A program made the position numbers and the translations under genes. A DNA stretch of 64,000 nucleotides from Enterococcus_D sp050529585. GTDB lineage: Bacteria > Bacillota > Bacilli > Lactobacillales > Enterococcaceae. Under the pieces are notes generated by a model that saw nothing but the letters and a program-made list of their open reading frames with translations, was not told the DNA's origin and ran no database searches. The stretch is from NCBI RefSeq assembly GCF_050529585.1, contig NZ_CP172882.1, positions 2,604,001 to 2,668,000 on the forward strand. Reading direction: 5' to 3'. This document shows, in pieces, positions 24,981 to 33,721 of this stretch. The stretch's first letter is position 1. Each line of letters begins with the position of its first letter.

Positions 24981-25915
24981 AAATTTTCTCCTTGCTGCAG
25001 CGTCACTCGTGTATCGAGTACTAATACCATCACATCAGACAGATAATTGATCAAGAAGACGATGCCTGCGATGATCAAACCAACACCTTGAATGACGGGA
25101 TAATCTCTAACAGAAATAGCATCGATCAATAACTTGCTGATACCAGAAATACTAAAGATCACTTCAACCATGATGGTGATACTAAATAAACGAATCAAGC
25201 TATTGGCATATAACGCAATCAAAGGGACGATATTCTCATTGATTTGATAATAACGTCTTGCAAACCAAGAAATATGTCTGCGTTTGGCGATCCATTCCAA
25301 CTCACTTTCAGCTGCAGCTGTCAGCAAATCGCTCACGATTTTGATCAAGTATAGACCTTCAGACAGCAAGCAAACCAGAATCGGCAAAACCAAATGACTA
25401 GCAGATCCGCTGCCTACGAAAGGAAACCATTGTAATTGAACGCCAAAGATAAAGATAGACACGATTGCTAGCCAATAACTAGGAAAAGACAAACAGACTA
25501 CTAACAAAGCACGTCCTTTACGCAATACTGGCGAATTGGCAATCAGTGTCCCCATTGCCAAAGAAATAATCAGATTGATGGCAAACGACCATCCGATGAT
25601 ATTGGCTGTTACAATTGATCGTGCAAGCAATGTCTGTAAAACTGGTTCACCTGACATATAGGATAGACCAAAGTCACCTTGCAGGATAAGCAACAGCCAA
25701 CGAAGATACTGCACAATAAAACTTTGATCCAATCCCAATGCTTGCCGTGTTTGATTCAAGGTATCATTCGTGATAGTCGATGCGCCTGACTTTCTTAACA
25801 GACTGATTGCTGGATCCCCTGTCGAAAGGTACAGCAACCCATATAGCAACACTGAAAAGAACAGCAAACTAAGTAAGAAGCGGCAGGTTTTTCGACAAAG
25901 AAAGCGAAGGTTCAT
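24977..25915 (-). CDS. Oligopeptide/nickel-type ABC transporter permease (OppB/NikB-like)
   Basis: The 312-residue permease has the usual OppB features: 'LGLDQSFIVQYLRWLLLILQ' then 'GDFGLSYMSGEPV', and 'EVIFSISGISKLLIDAISVR' near the end. The start lies one base after the stop of the binding-protein gene. It pairs with the OppC-like protein. Confidence 0.9.
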   Translation of the reverse strand: MNLRFLCRKTCRFLLSLLFFSVLLYGLLYLSTGDPAISLLRKSGASTITNDTLNQTRQALGLDQSFIVQYLRWLLLILQGDFGLSYMSGEPVLQTLLARSIVTANIIGWSFAINLIISLAMGTLIANSPVLRKGRALLVVCLSFPSYWLAIVSIFIFGVQLQWFPFVGSGSASHLVLPILVCLLSEGLYLIKIVSDLLTAAAESELEWIAKRRHISWFARRYYQINENIVPLIALYANSLIRLFSITIMVEVIFSISGISKLLIDAISVRDYPVIQGVGLIIAGIVFLINYLSDVMVLVLDTRVTLQQGENL

Positions 25916-25916
25916 T

Positions 25917-27479
25917 TTATTTCACCACTAATTGTTGATAATCGATGGGTGCATCAGAAAGTCCAGAAAAGACAAATTCCTTGATCTTGTTTGTTGTGAC
26001 AAAAGTTTCATCTTTATAATCAATTGGAATCGCCAATGTTTCAGCCGATATTTCTGCAAAAATAGTATCGAAAATACGTTGCTGTTCTTCTTCGGAGGCT
26101 GCAGCGGCATACGTATCCAGCAATGTTGAAAGCTGATCATCATTGGCTAATACACCATGGCTGTCCGCGGTATTGTAAAATAGCGAGTTTAAAAAGTTAT
26201 AAGGCAGCAATGCATCCGTGTACGTACGATATAAAATCATATCAAATGCTTTCGATGTCCATAAAACATCGTAATAGCTCTCGCTATCTAATGTATTGAT
26301 CGTTACCTTTACACCGGCTTGTTTTAGATTATTTTCGATAACTTCTGCTTGTTCTTTCCACTCTGGGAATTCTACTGTTTGAATGACTAAATCAAAAGAG
26401 AGGACTTGACCATCTTTTTCATAAAAACCATTGTCATTCATTTGATATCCAGCATTTTCAAAGATTTTTTTCGCTTCATCGACATCATATGGAACTGATA
26501 TTTGATTCGTGTCGGTCACATACTGAACGCTGCTTTGAAATAAGCCTTTGATGTCATGATTCGATAAAGATTCTTTATCGATCGCTAAATCGATTCCTTT
26601 ACGAATATCACTGGTCAAAGTCGTGTTATCCGGATTAAATGCCAAAAAGTGCGACATCGTTCCCGTAAATTGATAGGTCGCAAACTCATCTGAATCGGCT
26701 AATGACTGTACATCATTATCCATGATTTGCCCCAGTGTCCCGCCAGCAATATCAACTTCACCACTTCGTAAAGCCAATGAACGAGAACTGCCGTCGGTGA
26801 TTGTTTTAAAAACAACTCGATAATGCAATGGATGTTCATGATCATAATAGGGATTAGGATCCATTGTCACCTCTTCATCCGTTGATGTGCGAATTGTAAA
26901 CGGGCCAGTTCCGATGGCCTCTTGAAATGTACCGTCGACTTGTCCATTCTTGACTGCATTCGGACTCATAATACGTAAAGGACGCGTGGCACATAATTCT
27001 GCTAATACTTGGTTCGACACTTTGTTGAAGTGCAGTGTGACCGTTGTACTGTCGATAACATCCACTTTTTCTAAATTGAGCAGTGTTTGCAAGGTTGTCG
27101 TTGTATTCTTATTTTTGGCCCGTTCAATAGTAAATTTCACGGCTTCAGCATCAAAGTCGCTGCCGTCAGAAAACTTGATTCCATCTTGCAAATGGAACGT
27201 ATAGGTTTTGCCATCCTCTGATATTTCCCAAGATTCTGCCAACCCTGGCTGATAGTCGCCTTTCTCGCCAAACGTGACCAATGGTTCATAGACCGCGCTG
27301 TAGATAGCCATCTCAGAATCGTACCCCGTTGCATCTAATGCATCTGCATGGGCATCACCTGTGATTGCAATCCCAACAGATTGCATATCAGCGGCCGTCT
27401 CCTCTTTATTCCCTGTTGCACAACCTGCCAATACCCCGATCAGAATAGCTGGCAAAAATACCCCTAAGATTTTTTTCAT
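25917..27479 (-). CDS. Oligopeptide/nickel-type substrate-binding lipoprotein
   Basis: The 520 residues start with a lipoprotein signal peptide ('VLAGC', Cys19). The body is a family 5 (SBP_bac_5) protein: 'YEPLVTFGEKGDYQPGLAES', 'GTGPFTI', 'ALRSGEVDIAGG', 'YRTYTDALLPYNFLNSLFYN'. The last stretch recalls NikA/CntA-type metal-complex binders more than OppA. It overlaps the methyltransferase gene by 4 bases. With a Zur-type box at the operon's promoter, a zinc complex is the best guess for ligand; peptide or nickel uptake remains possible. Confidence 0.88.
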   Translation of the reverse strand: MKKILGVFLPAILIGVLAGCATGNKEETAADMQSVGIAITGDAHADALDATGYDSEMAIYSAVYEPLVTFGEKGDYQPGLAESWEISEDGKTYTFHLQDGIKFSDGSDFDAEAVKFTIERAKNKNTTTTLQTLLNLEKVDVIDSTTVTLHFNKVSNQVLAELCATRPLRIMSPNAVKNGQVDGTFQEAIGTGPFTIRTSTDEEVTMDPNPYYDHEHPLHYRVVFKTITDGSSRSLALRSGEVDIAGGTLGQIMDNDVQSLADSDEFATYQFTGTMSHFLAFNPDNTTLTSDIRKGIDLAIDKESLSNHDIKGLFQSSVQYVTDTNQISVPYDVDEAKKIFENAGYQMNDNGFYEKDGQVLSFDLVIQTVEFPEWKEQAEVIENNLKQAGVKVTINTLDSESYYDVLWTSKAFDMILYRTYTDALLPYNFLNSLFYNTADSHGVLANDDQLSTLLDTYAAAASEEEQQRIFDTIFAEISAETLAIPIDYKDETFVTTNKIKEFVFSGLSDAPIDYQQLVVK

Positions 27480-28171
27480 TTTGCGTTTCCTTTCACTGGT
27501 GTTTTTGTCGCTTTGATCAAATAGCTGCTTTCACAAGATTGGATGAAATCTGCTACTGATAGGTAAAACTTTTTGTAGTCGGTTACTTCATAGGATGGTT
27601 GATTATACTCTTTGATCAATTCAACAGAAAAACCATGTACAATCAAACTGTCCACGACCTCATTCAGGGTCTTCCCTTGCATTTTGGTTGCACCGAATTG
27701 ATCGATCACGCTTTTCATATAGTCAAAACTGGGATTATCCGTCTGATCTGCAAACGACGCATAATATACACCACCATCAGACAGCACGTCGTGGATCATT
27801 TGGAAGTGTTCATCCAAATCACGAATCAAGTACAAAACCGATGTACTGATGACCGTGTCAAATTTTTGCCCAATAGATACAGCATCGCCCGTATTGATGT
27901 AGCGGATCGGTTTTTCTCCCACCCGCGTATTGGCTACTTCCACAGCTTTCTTCGCTAAATCAATGCCAACACCATCTGTAAATGGCAATGCATCGTGTAA
28001 CTTCCGCAAAAAACCTCCCTGATTACAGCCAAAATCCAATATCCTTTTTGCCAAAATATCTTGAGGGTCCAGTAAAGAAATAATATTTTGCCATGCGTCT
28101 TGATGGTCATCCTCCATCTCTTGGTCCCCATTATTTCCTTCTAACCACCAATGATCATATGTGTCTGTCAT
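27476..28171 (-). CDS. Class I SAM-dependent methyltransferase, first gene of the Zur-linked ABC operon
   Basis: The 231 residues have a Rossmann methyltransferase core: motif I 'RILDFGCNQGGFLRKL' (about residue 43-58), 'GVGIDLAKKAVEVA' with the acidic residue for the ribose, and 'FDTVISTSVLYLI'. An N-terminal acidic stretch 'DHWWLEGNNGDQEMEDDHQD' precedes it. It is not similar to nicotianamine synthase-like CntL. The gene is translationally coupled to the binding protein and is the first after the promoter. Modifying a small metal-binding ligand is conceivable; its substrate cannot be read from sequence. Confidence 0.85.
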   Translation of the reverse strand: MTDTYDHWWLEGNNGDQEMEDDHQDAWQNIISLLDPQDILAKRILDFGCNQGGFLRKLHDALPFTDGVGIDLAKKAVEVANTRVGEKPIRYINTGDAVSIGQKFDTVISTSVLYLIRDLDEHFQMIHDVLSDGGVYYASFADQTDNPSFDYMKSVIDQFGATKMQGKTLNEVVDSLIVHGFSVELIKEYNQPSYEVTDYKKFYLSVADFIQSCESSYLIKATKTPVKGNAK

Positions 28172-28203
28172 GTTGCATCCTCCAAATCATAGATAAATAT
28201 AAA

Positions 28204-28260
28204 TAGTAATGATTACGCTTTGTGAAAATGAATAATAGCAAATGATCTAGTCCATGTCAA
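28204..28260 (-). promoter_or_regulatory. Near-consensus promoter with Zur-type box
   Basis: -35 TTGACA (28255-28260) and -10 TATTAT (28232-28237) have a 17-bp spacer on the minus strand. At 28204-28217, CGTAATCATTACTA contains a perfect GTAAT-n-ATTAC palindrome (28206-28216) and matches the core of the Bacillus Zur consensus TCGTAATNATTACGA. It lies about 8-21 bases after the predicted transcription start, a repressing position. Confidence 0.7.
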
Positions 28261-28311
28261 TCGTTTTTTTAAATGAACACAATTGGTCAGCTCTTTTTCC
28301 ATCCACTTTGA

Positions 28312-28358
28312 TAAAAAAATAGCGTTGGAAGGATATCCTAAGATTTCCCACCAACGCT
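28312..28358 (-). terminator. Minus-strand terminator upstream of the Zur-linked operon
   Basis: AGCGTTGG (28321-28328) pairs with CCAACGCT (28351-28358), followed on the minus strand by a run of Ts. It follows the degenerate region at 28485-28660, not any intact gene. Confidence 0.7.
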
Positions 28359-28484
28359 CAATATAGTTGAACCAAAAAAACACAAAAATCTTGGTCAAAA
28401 CAAAAACAACAGAATGTACCAAGAGCCACCCAACAGTCAAATCCATCTCTTCCCAAGTTGTTCTGTTGCTTTTTTCCTTTATGT

Positions 28485-28660
28485 TTACTCGTTATAGACT
28501 GCTTTGAGTTGCCAAGAAAGAGTCGTCGTATAGACGTATTCTCCCATCTTGATCTTTCCAGAGAATGTCATTGATCTTAGATCATGTATACTCGTTGGTC
28601 AACCATTTCCTTGGGAATAATTGAGAGGCTATTATTTTCAGGTGGTACACTACGCGCGGT
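28485..28660 (-). pseudogene. Possible remnant of a WxL-type surface protein gene
   Basis: On the minus strand a 28-codon frame (28485-28571) ends 'GKIKMGEYVYTTTLSWQLKA', which resembles the distal YxxxLTWxL motif of WxL cell-surface domains. Upstream, in another frame, is 'VPPENNSLSIIPKEMVDQ' before a stop. No ribosome site or intact frame is present, but a terminator stands downstream. The remaining part of the 647-base gap 28172-28818 holds only the Zur-linked promoter and two terminators. The identification rests on a short motif. Confidence 0.3.
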
Positions 28661-28756
28661 GTGCATCTGCATTTCCTTCACATTTGTATTGTCCCGAATA
28701 GTCGGCATAGCGATGATCCTCACAATGGTGATTGTGCTTTTTATGGTGATTTTATA

Positions 28757-28793
28757 CAAAAAAAAACGACTTTCCTCGAAAAGGAAAGTCGTT
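28757..28793 (-). terminator. Terminator of the rho-rpmE2 transcript
   Basis: An 11-bp stem (28765-28775 with 28783-28793) with a 7-base loop is followed on the minus strand by a run of eight Ts. Confidence 0.88.
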
Positions 28794-28818
28794 AAACGTT
28801 GTCTTAACAATGTTTTTA

Positions 28819-29082
28819 TTATTCCGCAGCGTTGGTATCTTTGAGACCGTATTTTTTGTTGAAACGGTCCACGCGTCCGTCTGCTTGTGTGAATTTTTGA
28901 CGTCCAGTGTAGAATGGATGTGAATCAGAAGTGACTTCGACACGGATCAATGGATACGTGTTGCCGTCTTCCCACTCAACAGTTTCTTGAGAATTCTTTG
29001 TAGAACCTGATAAGAATTTGAAACCAGTAGTTGAGTCCATGAATACAACTGGATGATAATCTGGATGGATATCTTGTTTCAT
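28819..29082 (-). CDS. rpmE2: 50S ribosomal protein L31 type B
   Basis: The 87 residues begin 'MKQDIHPDYHPVVFMDSTTG' and contain 'HPFYTGRQKFTQADGRVDRF', typical of L31 type B. It has no Cys, so it is the zinc-free (C-minus) form. Place after rho and murA2 is the usual enterococcal order. I see no Zur box in front of it. Confidence 0.95.
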   Translation of the reverse strand: MKQDIHPDYHPVVFMDSTTGFKFLSGSTKNSQETVEWEDGNTYPLIRVEVTSDSHPFYTGRQKFTQADGRVDRFNKKYGLKDTNAAE

Positions 29083-29182
29083 TTCTTCTTCTCTCCTTTG
29101 CCCTGGCTCATTTGCTTCACCAGAGTTGATTTTGTCGAATTTACAACATGACTATCTTACCATGTTTGTTTTACAGATGCAA

Positions 29183-30478
29183 TTATCTTTTTAGATTTCT
29201 TTTTGGTCGTTTATCGCCAAAGTTGACATCATGAAATGCTGCAATAAATTCTTGGTTGTTCTTGGTTTTGCGTAAGAATTGAATGAATTGCTCCGTAAAT
29301 TCCAAAGAGTCACCGGTCATATTGTTGCGTAACCGCCATGTTTCTTCTAGCTGTTCACTACTCATCAACAACTCTTCTTTGCGGGTGCCTGATTTTCTGA
29401 TATCGATAGCTGGGAAAATACGGCGTTCTGCTAAACTGCGAGACAGCTGCAATTCCATATTCCCTGTTCCTTTGAACTCTTCATAAATAACATCATCCAT
29501 GCGGCTGCCAGTATCGACTAAGGCTGTTGCTAAAATCGTCAAGCTGCCGCCTTCTTCAATATTGCGGGCTGCACCAAAGAATTTTTTTGGTTTATATAAA
29601 GCAGCTGGATCGATCCCGCCGCTTAATGTACGTCCGCTTGGTGGTACCACTAAGTTATAGGCTCTTGCTAGACGGGTGATACTGTCCATCAAAATCACCA
29701 CATCTCGCTTGTCTTCTACCAATCGCATCGCCCGCTCCAAGACAAGCTCTGCAACCCGGGTATGGTTGCTTGGCTGCAAATCAAAGGTTGAAGATACGAC
29801 ATCGCCTTTGACACTGCGCTCTAAGTCAGTGACTTCTTCTGGTCGTTCATCGATCAATAAGACGATCAATTCAACCTCTGGATAATTGTCTGTGATGCCA
29901 TTGGCAATTTCTTTCAAAATACTGGTCTTCCCAGCTTTTGGCGGCGCCACGATCAGCCCACGCTGCCCAAAACCAACAGGCGAAAACATGTCGATCATCC
30001 GCGTTGATAGACGGCCGGCTGTGGTTTCTAATTTTAAATGACGATTTGGATAAAGCGGCGTCAATGCCGGGAAATGCGGGCGTTCTTTGGCTTCTTCTGG
30101 ATCTTTGCCATTGACGGATTCCACATGCATCAATCCATAATAACGTTCTGACTCTTTCGGTGGTCGAGCTTTACCGGCAACTTTATCTCCATTACGCAAA
30201 CTGAAACGGCGAATCTGAGAGGACGAAATATAAATATCTTCTGCACTTGGCCCATAATTGATTGGTCGCAAAAAACCATAGCCTTCTTGGCCTACAATAT
30301 CCAAGACCCCTTCCATATAAAAGAAGCCTTGCTTTTCAGCTTGTGCACGAATAACTGCCAAAGACAATTCTTTTTTGTTCATTTGGCTGTAATACGGAAT
30401 ACGGAATTGTTTGGCAAAAGTATAGATTTCTTTCAGTGTTTTGTTTTCTAGCTCTGCCATTGTTAAGTAATCGCTCAT
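29183..30478 (-). CDS. rho: Transcription termination factor Rho
   Basis: The 431 residues contain the N-terminal RNA-binding domain ('GFFYMEGVLDIVGQEGYGFL', 'DIYISSSQIRRFSLRNGDKV'), the P-loop 'VAPPKAGKTSILKEIA', Walker B 'LIVLLIDERPEEVTDLERSV' and the Q/R-loops ('GGIDPAALYKPKKFFGAARN'). It is the hexameric RNA helicase that ends transcripts. It lies 2 bases after murA2 behind GAGGAG, so the two are co-transcribed. Confidence 0.97.
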   Translation of the reverse strand: MSDYLTMAELENKTLKEIYTFAKQFRIPYYSQMNKKELSLAVIRAQAEKQGFFYMEGVLDIVGQEGYGFLRPINYGPSAEDIYISSSQIRRFSLRNGDKVAGKARPPKESERYYGLMHVESVNGKDPEEAKERPHFPALTPLYPNRHLKLETTAGRLSTRMIDMFSPVGFGQRGLIVAPPKAGKTSILKEIANGITDNYPEVELIVLLIDERPEEVTDLERSVKGDVVSSTFDLQPSNHTRVAELVLERAMRLVEDKRDVVILMDSITRLARAYNLVVPPSGRTLSGGIDPAALYKPKKFFGAARNIEEGGSLTILATALVDTGSRMDDVIYEEFKGTGNMELQLSRSLAERRIFPAIDIRKSGTRKEELLMSSEQLEETWRLRNNMTGDSLEFTEQFIQFLRKTKNNQEFIAAFHDVNFGDKRPKRNLKR

Positions 30479-30480
30479 AG

Positions 30481-31740
30481 TTACTCCTCTATCATTTGGA
30501 TATCAGCACCCAATGCAGTCAATTTTTCGATAATATGGTCATAACCACGCAAAATGTATTCTACATTGAAAACGGTAGTCGTTCCTTGCGCCATCAATCC
30601 AGCAATCACTAAACAAGCACCGGCACGTAAATCTGATGCCACCACTTCTGCCCCATGTAATTGACTTGGTCCGCTCACAAAAATCATGTTGCCTTCTGTT
30701 GTAGCTTGGGCGCCCATTCGTGCCAATTCTGGAATATGATTGACCCGTTTTGCATAGATCGTATCCAAAATTTCTGAAGTCCCTTGCGCCTTCAACAGCA
30801 ATGGTGTGATCGGTTGCTGCAAGTCTGTAGCAAAACCTGGATATGGATAGGTTTTGACTACTGCTGGTTTCAAGTCTTGCGACGGATGAACATAGATTTC
30901 ATCCTCACTGATATCCATGCGGACACCGATTTCTTCTAATTTGGCGATATAACTTTCTAGATGCTCATAGATCACATTTTTGACAACGATCCCTTCACCC
31001 ACAGCCGCTGCCAATGACAGGTAAGTCCCTGCTTCGATGCGATCAGGAATGATAAAATGACGGCAGCCATGCAATTCTTCAACACCTTCGATACGAATCT
31101 CATTGGTACCGGCGCCTCTGATTTTGGCTCCCATATTGTTCAATAGCGTAGCCACATCGATGATCTCAGGCTCACGGGCAGCATTTTCGATGATGGTTTT
31201 TCCTTTGGCTTTAACTGCTGCAAGCATCACATTGATCGTTGCGCCAATCGAGACCATATCCAAAAAGATTCGTTCCCCAGCAAGACCGGCTTCATCTGTA
31301 CGTAAATACATCGCGCCATGTTCATTGGTCACTGTAGCGCCTAAAGCTTCAAACCCTTTGATATGCAAATCAATAGGACGAGGACCCAAAAAACAGCCTC
31401 CAGGTAATCCAACAACACCTTCACCAAATTTGCCTAATAACGCACCCATGAAATAATACGAGGCGCGCAAACTGTTGATTTTGCCACTTGGCATGGGAAT
31501 CGAAACAATGTTGGTTGGGTCAATTTCGAGGGTATTGTGTTCAAAGTGGGTTTTGACACCCATGATTTCGAGGATTTCAATTAATGAGTGCACATCTTGA
31601 ATATCTGGCACTCCTTCTAAGACGACGGGAGAATCTGCAAGAATTGCAGCAGGAATCAACGCAACAGCACTATTTTTTGCCCCGCTGATGGTGACTTCCC
31701 CTTTTAAGGGGCGATTGCCTTCAATGACAATTTTCTTCAT
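30481..31740 (-). CDS. murA2: UDP-N-acetylglucosamine 1-carboxyvinyltransferase
   Basis: The 419 residues are a full EPSP-synthase-fold MurA: 'GNRPLKGEVTISGAKNSAVA' at the start and the active-site Cys in 'LPGGCFLGPRPIDLHIKGFE'. It joins enolpyruvate to UDP-GlcNAc, the first committed step of peptidoglycan synthesis. The Cys means it should be fosfomycin-sensitive. Its place beside rho and fba marks it as the second (MurZ/MurA2) paralogue of Firmicutes; the other copy is not in the window. Confidence 0.93.
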   Translation of the reverse strand: MKKIVIEGNRPLKGEVTISGAKNSAVALIPAAILADSPVVLEGVPDIQDVHSLIEILEIMGVKTHFEHNTLEIDPTNIVSIPMPSGKINSLRASYYFMGALLGKFGEGVVGLPGGCFLGPRPIDLHIKGFEALGATVTNEHGAMYLRTDEAGLAGERIFLDMVSIGATINVMLAAVKAKGKTIIENAAREPEIIDVATLLNNMGAKIRGAGTNEIRIEGVEELHGCRHFIIPDRIEAGTYLSLAAAVGEGIVVKNVIYEHLESYIAKLEEIGVRMDISEDEIYVHPSQDLKPAVVKTYPYPGFATDLQQPITPLLLKAQGTSEILDTIYAKRVNHIPELARMGAQATTEGNMIFVSGPSQLHGAEVVASDLRAGACLVIAGLMAQGTTTVFNVEYILRGYDHIIEKLTALGADIQMIEE

Positions 31741-31892
31741 GTATATCCACCTATACTCTTTATTTAAATTTATGTGTATCAGATTAAGTTTAGCATAAAA
31801 ATCAAAAAGAAAAAAGGACTAGTATGTCGTACAACGCTGTCCTATAAAATCTACTCAAACGAGTATGCCTGTACATATTATTGAAAAACATC

Positions 31893-31930
31893 AAAAAAGC
31901 CGTTAGAAAGCGTGCTTTCTAACGGCTTTT
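31893..31930 (-). terminator. fba terminator
   Basis: A 17-bp stem containing AAAAGCCGTTAGAAAGC (31895-31911) is closed by 31914-31930 with a 2-base loop, followed by Ts on the minus strand. Confidence 0.88.
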
Positions 31931-31944
31931 GATCATCATTCGAA

Positions 31945-32814
31945 TTAAGCTTTACCAGCTGAACCGAACCAGTCGATGTGTTCTTCTGCATCTTTAACGA
32001 TTGCAGCAACACCTGGTGCCAATAATTTACGAGGGTCGAATCCTTTGCCTTCTTTATCTTTGCCAGCTTCGATGTATTCACGAGTTGCTTTAGCAAATGA
32101 CAATTGGAATTCAGTATTTACATTGACTTTAGATACACCCATAGCGATTGCTTTTTGGATTTGTTCTTGAGGAATACCAGAACCACCATGTAATACTAGA
32201 GGTACATCAGAACCTACAGCATCAGCGATAGCTTGTAAGTGATCAAAAGCAAGGCCTTTCCAGTTTGCTGGATATTGACCGTGAATGTTACCAATACCGC
32301 ATGCTAAGTAATCAATACCAGTTGCAACCATTTGTTTACATTCTTCGATGTCAGCCAATTCGCCAGAACCGATGATACCATCTTCTTCTCCGCCGATTGA
32401 ACCAACTTCACACTCAACAGAAATGCCTTTTGCGTGTGCTTTTTCTACAACTTCTTTAGCCAATTTCAAGTTTTCATCAAATGGCAAGTGAGAGCCATCG
32501 AACATAACTGAAGTATAACCAACTTCAATACATTCCATTGCTGCATCGTAGTCACCATGGTCTAAGTGGATTGCAACTGGAACAGTAATGTTCATTGAGT
32601 CAACTAAGTTAGTAATGATATCTTTAGCAACTTTGTAACCGCCCATGTATTTAGCAGCGCCCATTGAAGTTTGGATCAAAACTGGTGCTTTCTTTGCTTC
32701 AGCGGCTTTTAAAATCGCTTGTGTCCATTCTAAGTTATTTGTGTTGAATCCGCCGACTGCATATCCGCCTTGACGAGCAGCTTTTAAGAATTCAGCTCCT
32801 GATACTACTGGCAT
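31945..32814 (-). CDS. fba: Class II fructose-bisphosphate aldolase
   Basis: The 289 residues have the class II aldolase zinc ligands and active site: 'VPVAIHLDHGDYDAAMECI', 'GSIGGEEDG', 'DYLACGIGNIHGQY' and 'VPLVLHGGSGIPQEQIQKAI'. It cleaves fructose 1,6-bisphosphate in glycolysis. AGGAGG sits before the ATG. Optimal-looking codon choice fits a highly expressed gene. It is monocistronic with its own terminator. Confidence 0.96.
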   Translation of the reverse strand: MPVVSGAEFLKAARQGGYAVGGFNTNNLEWTQAILKAAEAKKAPVLIQTSMGAAKYMGGYKVAKDIITNLVDSMNITVPVAIHLDHGDYDAAMECIEVGYTSVMFDGSHLPFDENLKLAKEVVEKAHAKGISVECEVGSIGGEEDGIIGSGELADIEECKQMVATGIDYLACGIGNIHGQYPANWKGLAFDHLQAIADAVGSDVPLVLHGGSGIPQEQIQKAIAMGVSKVNVNTEFQLSFAKATREYIEAGKDKEGKGFDPRKLLAPGVAAIVKDAEEHIDWFGSAGKA

Positions 32815-32849
32815 AAAAAATTCCTCCTAAGTTTTAAAAAACTTTATTT

Positions 32850-32882
32850 GTTAAGCAATGCTTAACCGACACTGCTATTTTA
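32850..32882 (-). promoter_or_regulatory. fba promoter and 17-bp palindrome in the 5' leader
   Basis: An extended -10 (TGC-TAAAAT, TAAAAT at 32877-32882) is on the minus strand. Right after the predicted start lies GTTAAGCA-a-TGCTTAAC (32850-32866), a perfect 8-bp-arm inverted repeat that could be an operator or a stabilising 5' stem. In the rest of the 358-base gap to 33172 I see only AT-rich sequence and a weak plus-strand promoter. Confidence 0.5.
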
Positions 32883-33172
32883 GCAAATATTTGCGGTATT
32901 TGCTACTAAAAAGAAGAATTTATCTTTTCAAAAAAAGTCTGCACAAAGTCAAAATACATCTATTTTCAAGAGTTTTTCAGAAAACTTAGCGTTTTACAAG
33001 CAATTCTTTCCTTTTACCTTCCAATTAGCATAACCATTCACATGTGAAAATTCGCGAAAAAATTCACAATTTTTTTCGCCGATTTATCATAATTCATATT
33101 GTCCGGCCTTTTGAGCATATCAATAGCCTTACGAAAGTCGCTATACTATCCTATTAAAAAAGGAGGGATTAA

Positions 33173-33637
33173 ATGAAAAAAGCATTATTTGGTTTTTTTA
33201 CGTTGGTTGGTGTATTATTTTTGGCAAGTTGCGGAACTGGGGCTAGTACGCAAGAAGACACGAAGACATTCACATTGGCCCAAAATGGCGTTGCGATGGA
33301 ATTGGTGTTTCATTATGATGGGGACAAAGTCATTCGTCAAACAGCGAACAATGTGATGCCGTATGAAGCCATCGGCGTTGCCACGAAAGAAGAAGCCCAA
33401 GAATTATTAGATCCCGTCGCGAAGCAATACCAACAAGTGCAAGGATTGGATTACTCTCTTGAATACAGTGACAGCGAAGCCATCGAATCTTTGACCATCA
33501 ATTACGATGAACTAGATTATGACTCCGCCAAACAGTTGCCTGGTGTGAACTTTGAAGGCGATACAGACAACGGCATCAGCATGGAACGAACTGAAGAAAT
33601 GTTACTGGATCAAGGCTACGAACTAAAAGAAGAATAA
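33173..33637 (+). CDS. DUF1307 (YehR-like) lipoprotein
   Basis: The 154 residues start with a lipoprotein signal peptide ending 'LASC' (Cys20). The rest matches the DUF1307/YehR family: 'KTFTLAQNGVAMELVFHYDG', 'YEAIGVATKEEAQELLDPVA', 'LPGVNFEGDTDNGISMERTE'. Function is not established. It stands alone between fba and pyrG, on the strand opposite to both, with its own terminator. AGGAGG precedes the ATG. Confidence 0.88.
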   Translation: MKKALFGFFTLVGVLFLASCGTGASTQEDTKTFTLAQNGVAMELVFHYDGDKVIRQTANNVMPYEAIGVATKEEAQELLDPVAKQYQQVQGLDYSLEYSDSEAIESLTINYDELDYDSAKQLPGVNFEGDTDNGISMERTEEMLLDQGYELKEE

Positions 33638-33660
33638 GTATAGCCTGCGAAACACTATAG

Positions 33661-33720
33661 AAAAAAACGCTACGTCACGCTCTTTTTTAACCAAAGAAGA
33701 GCGGTGACTAGCGTTTTTTT
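33661..33720. terminator. Bidirectional terminator
   Basis: A long stem with outer arms AAAAAAACGCTA (33661-33672) and TAGCGTTTTTTT (33709-33720) and further inner pairing serves both the lipoprotein gene and pyrG. Confidence 0.85.
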
Positions 33721-33721
33721 G

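Noticed and set aside
27476..28171. CntL-like nicotianamine synthase of a staphylopine locus
   Set aside because: The sequence is a standard class I methyltransferase with motif I; no CntK or CntM gene is next to it.
28213..28446. A 77-codon hydrophobic frame on the minus strand
   Set aside because: It runs through a terminator hairpin and the Zur-linked promoter and lacks a usable ribosome site.
28584..28844. An 86-codon plus-strand frame with a hydrophobic stretch
   Set aside because: It crosses the rho-rpmE2 terminator and the end of rpmE2, with no ribosome site.
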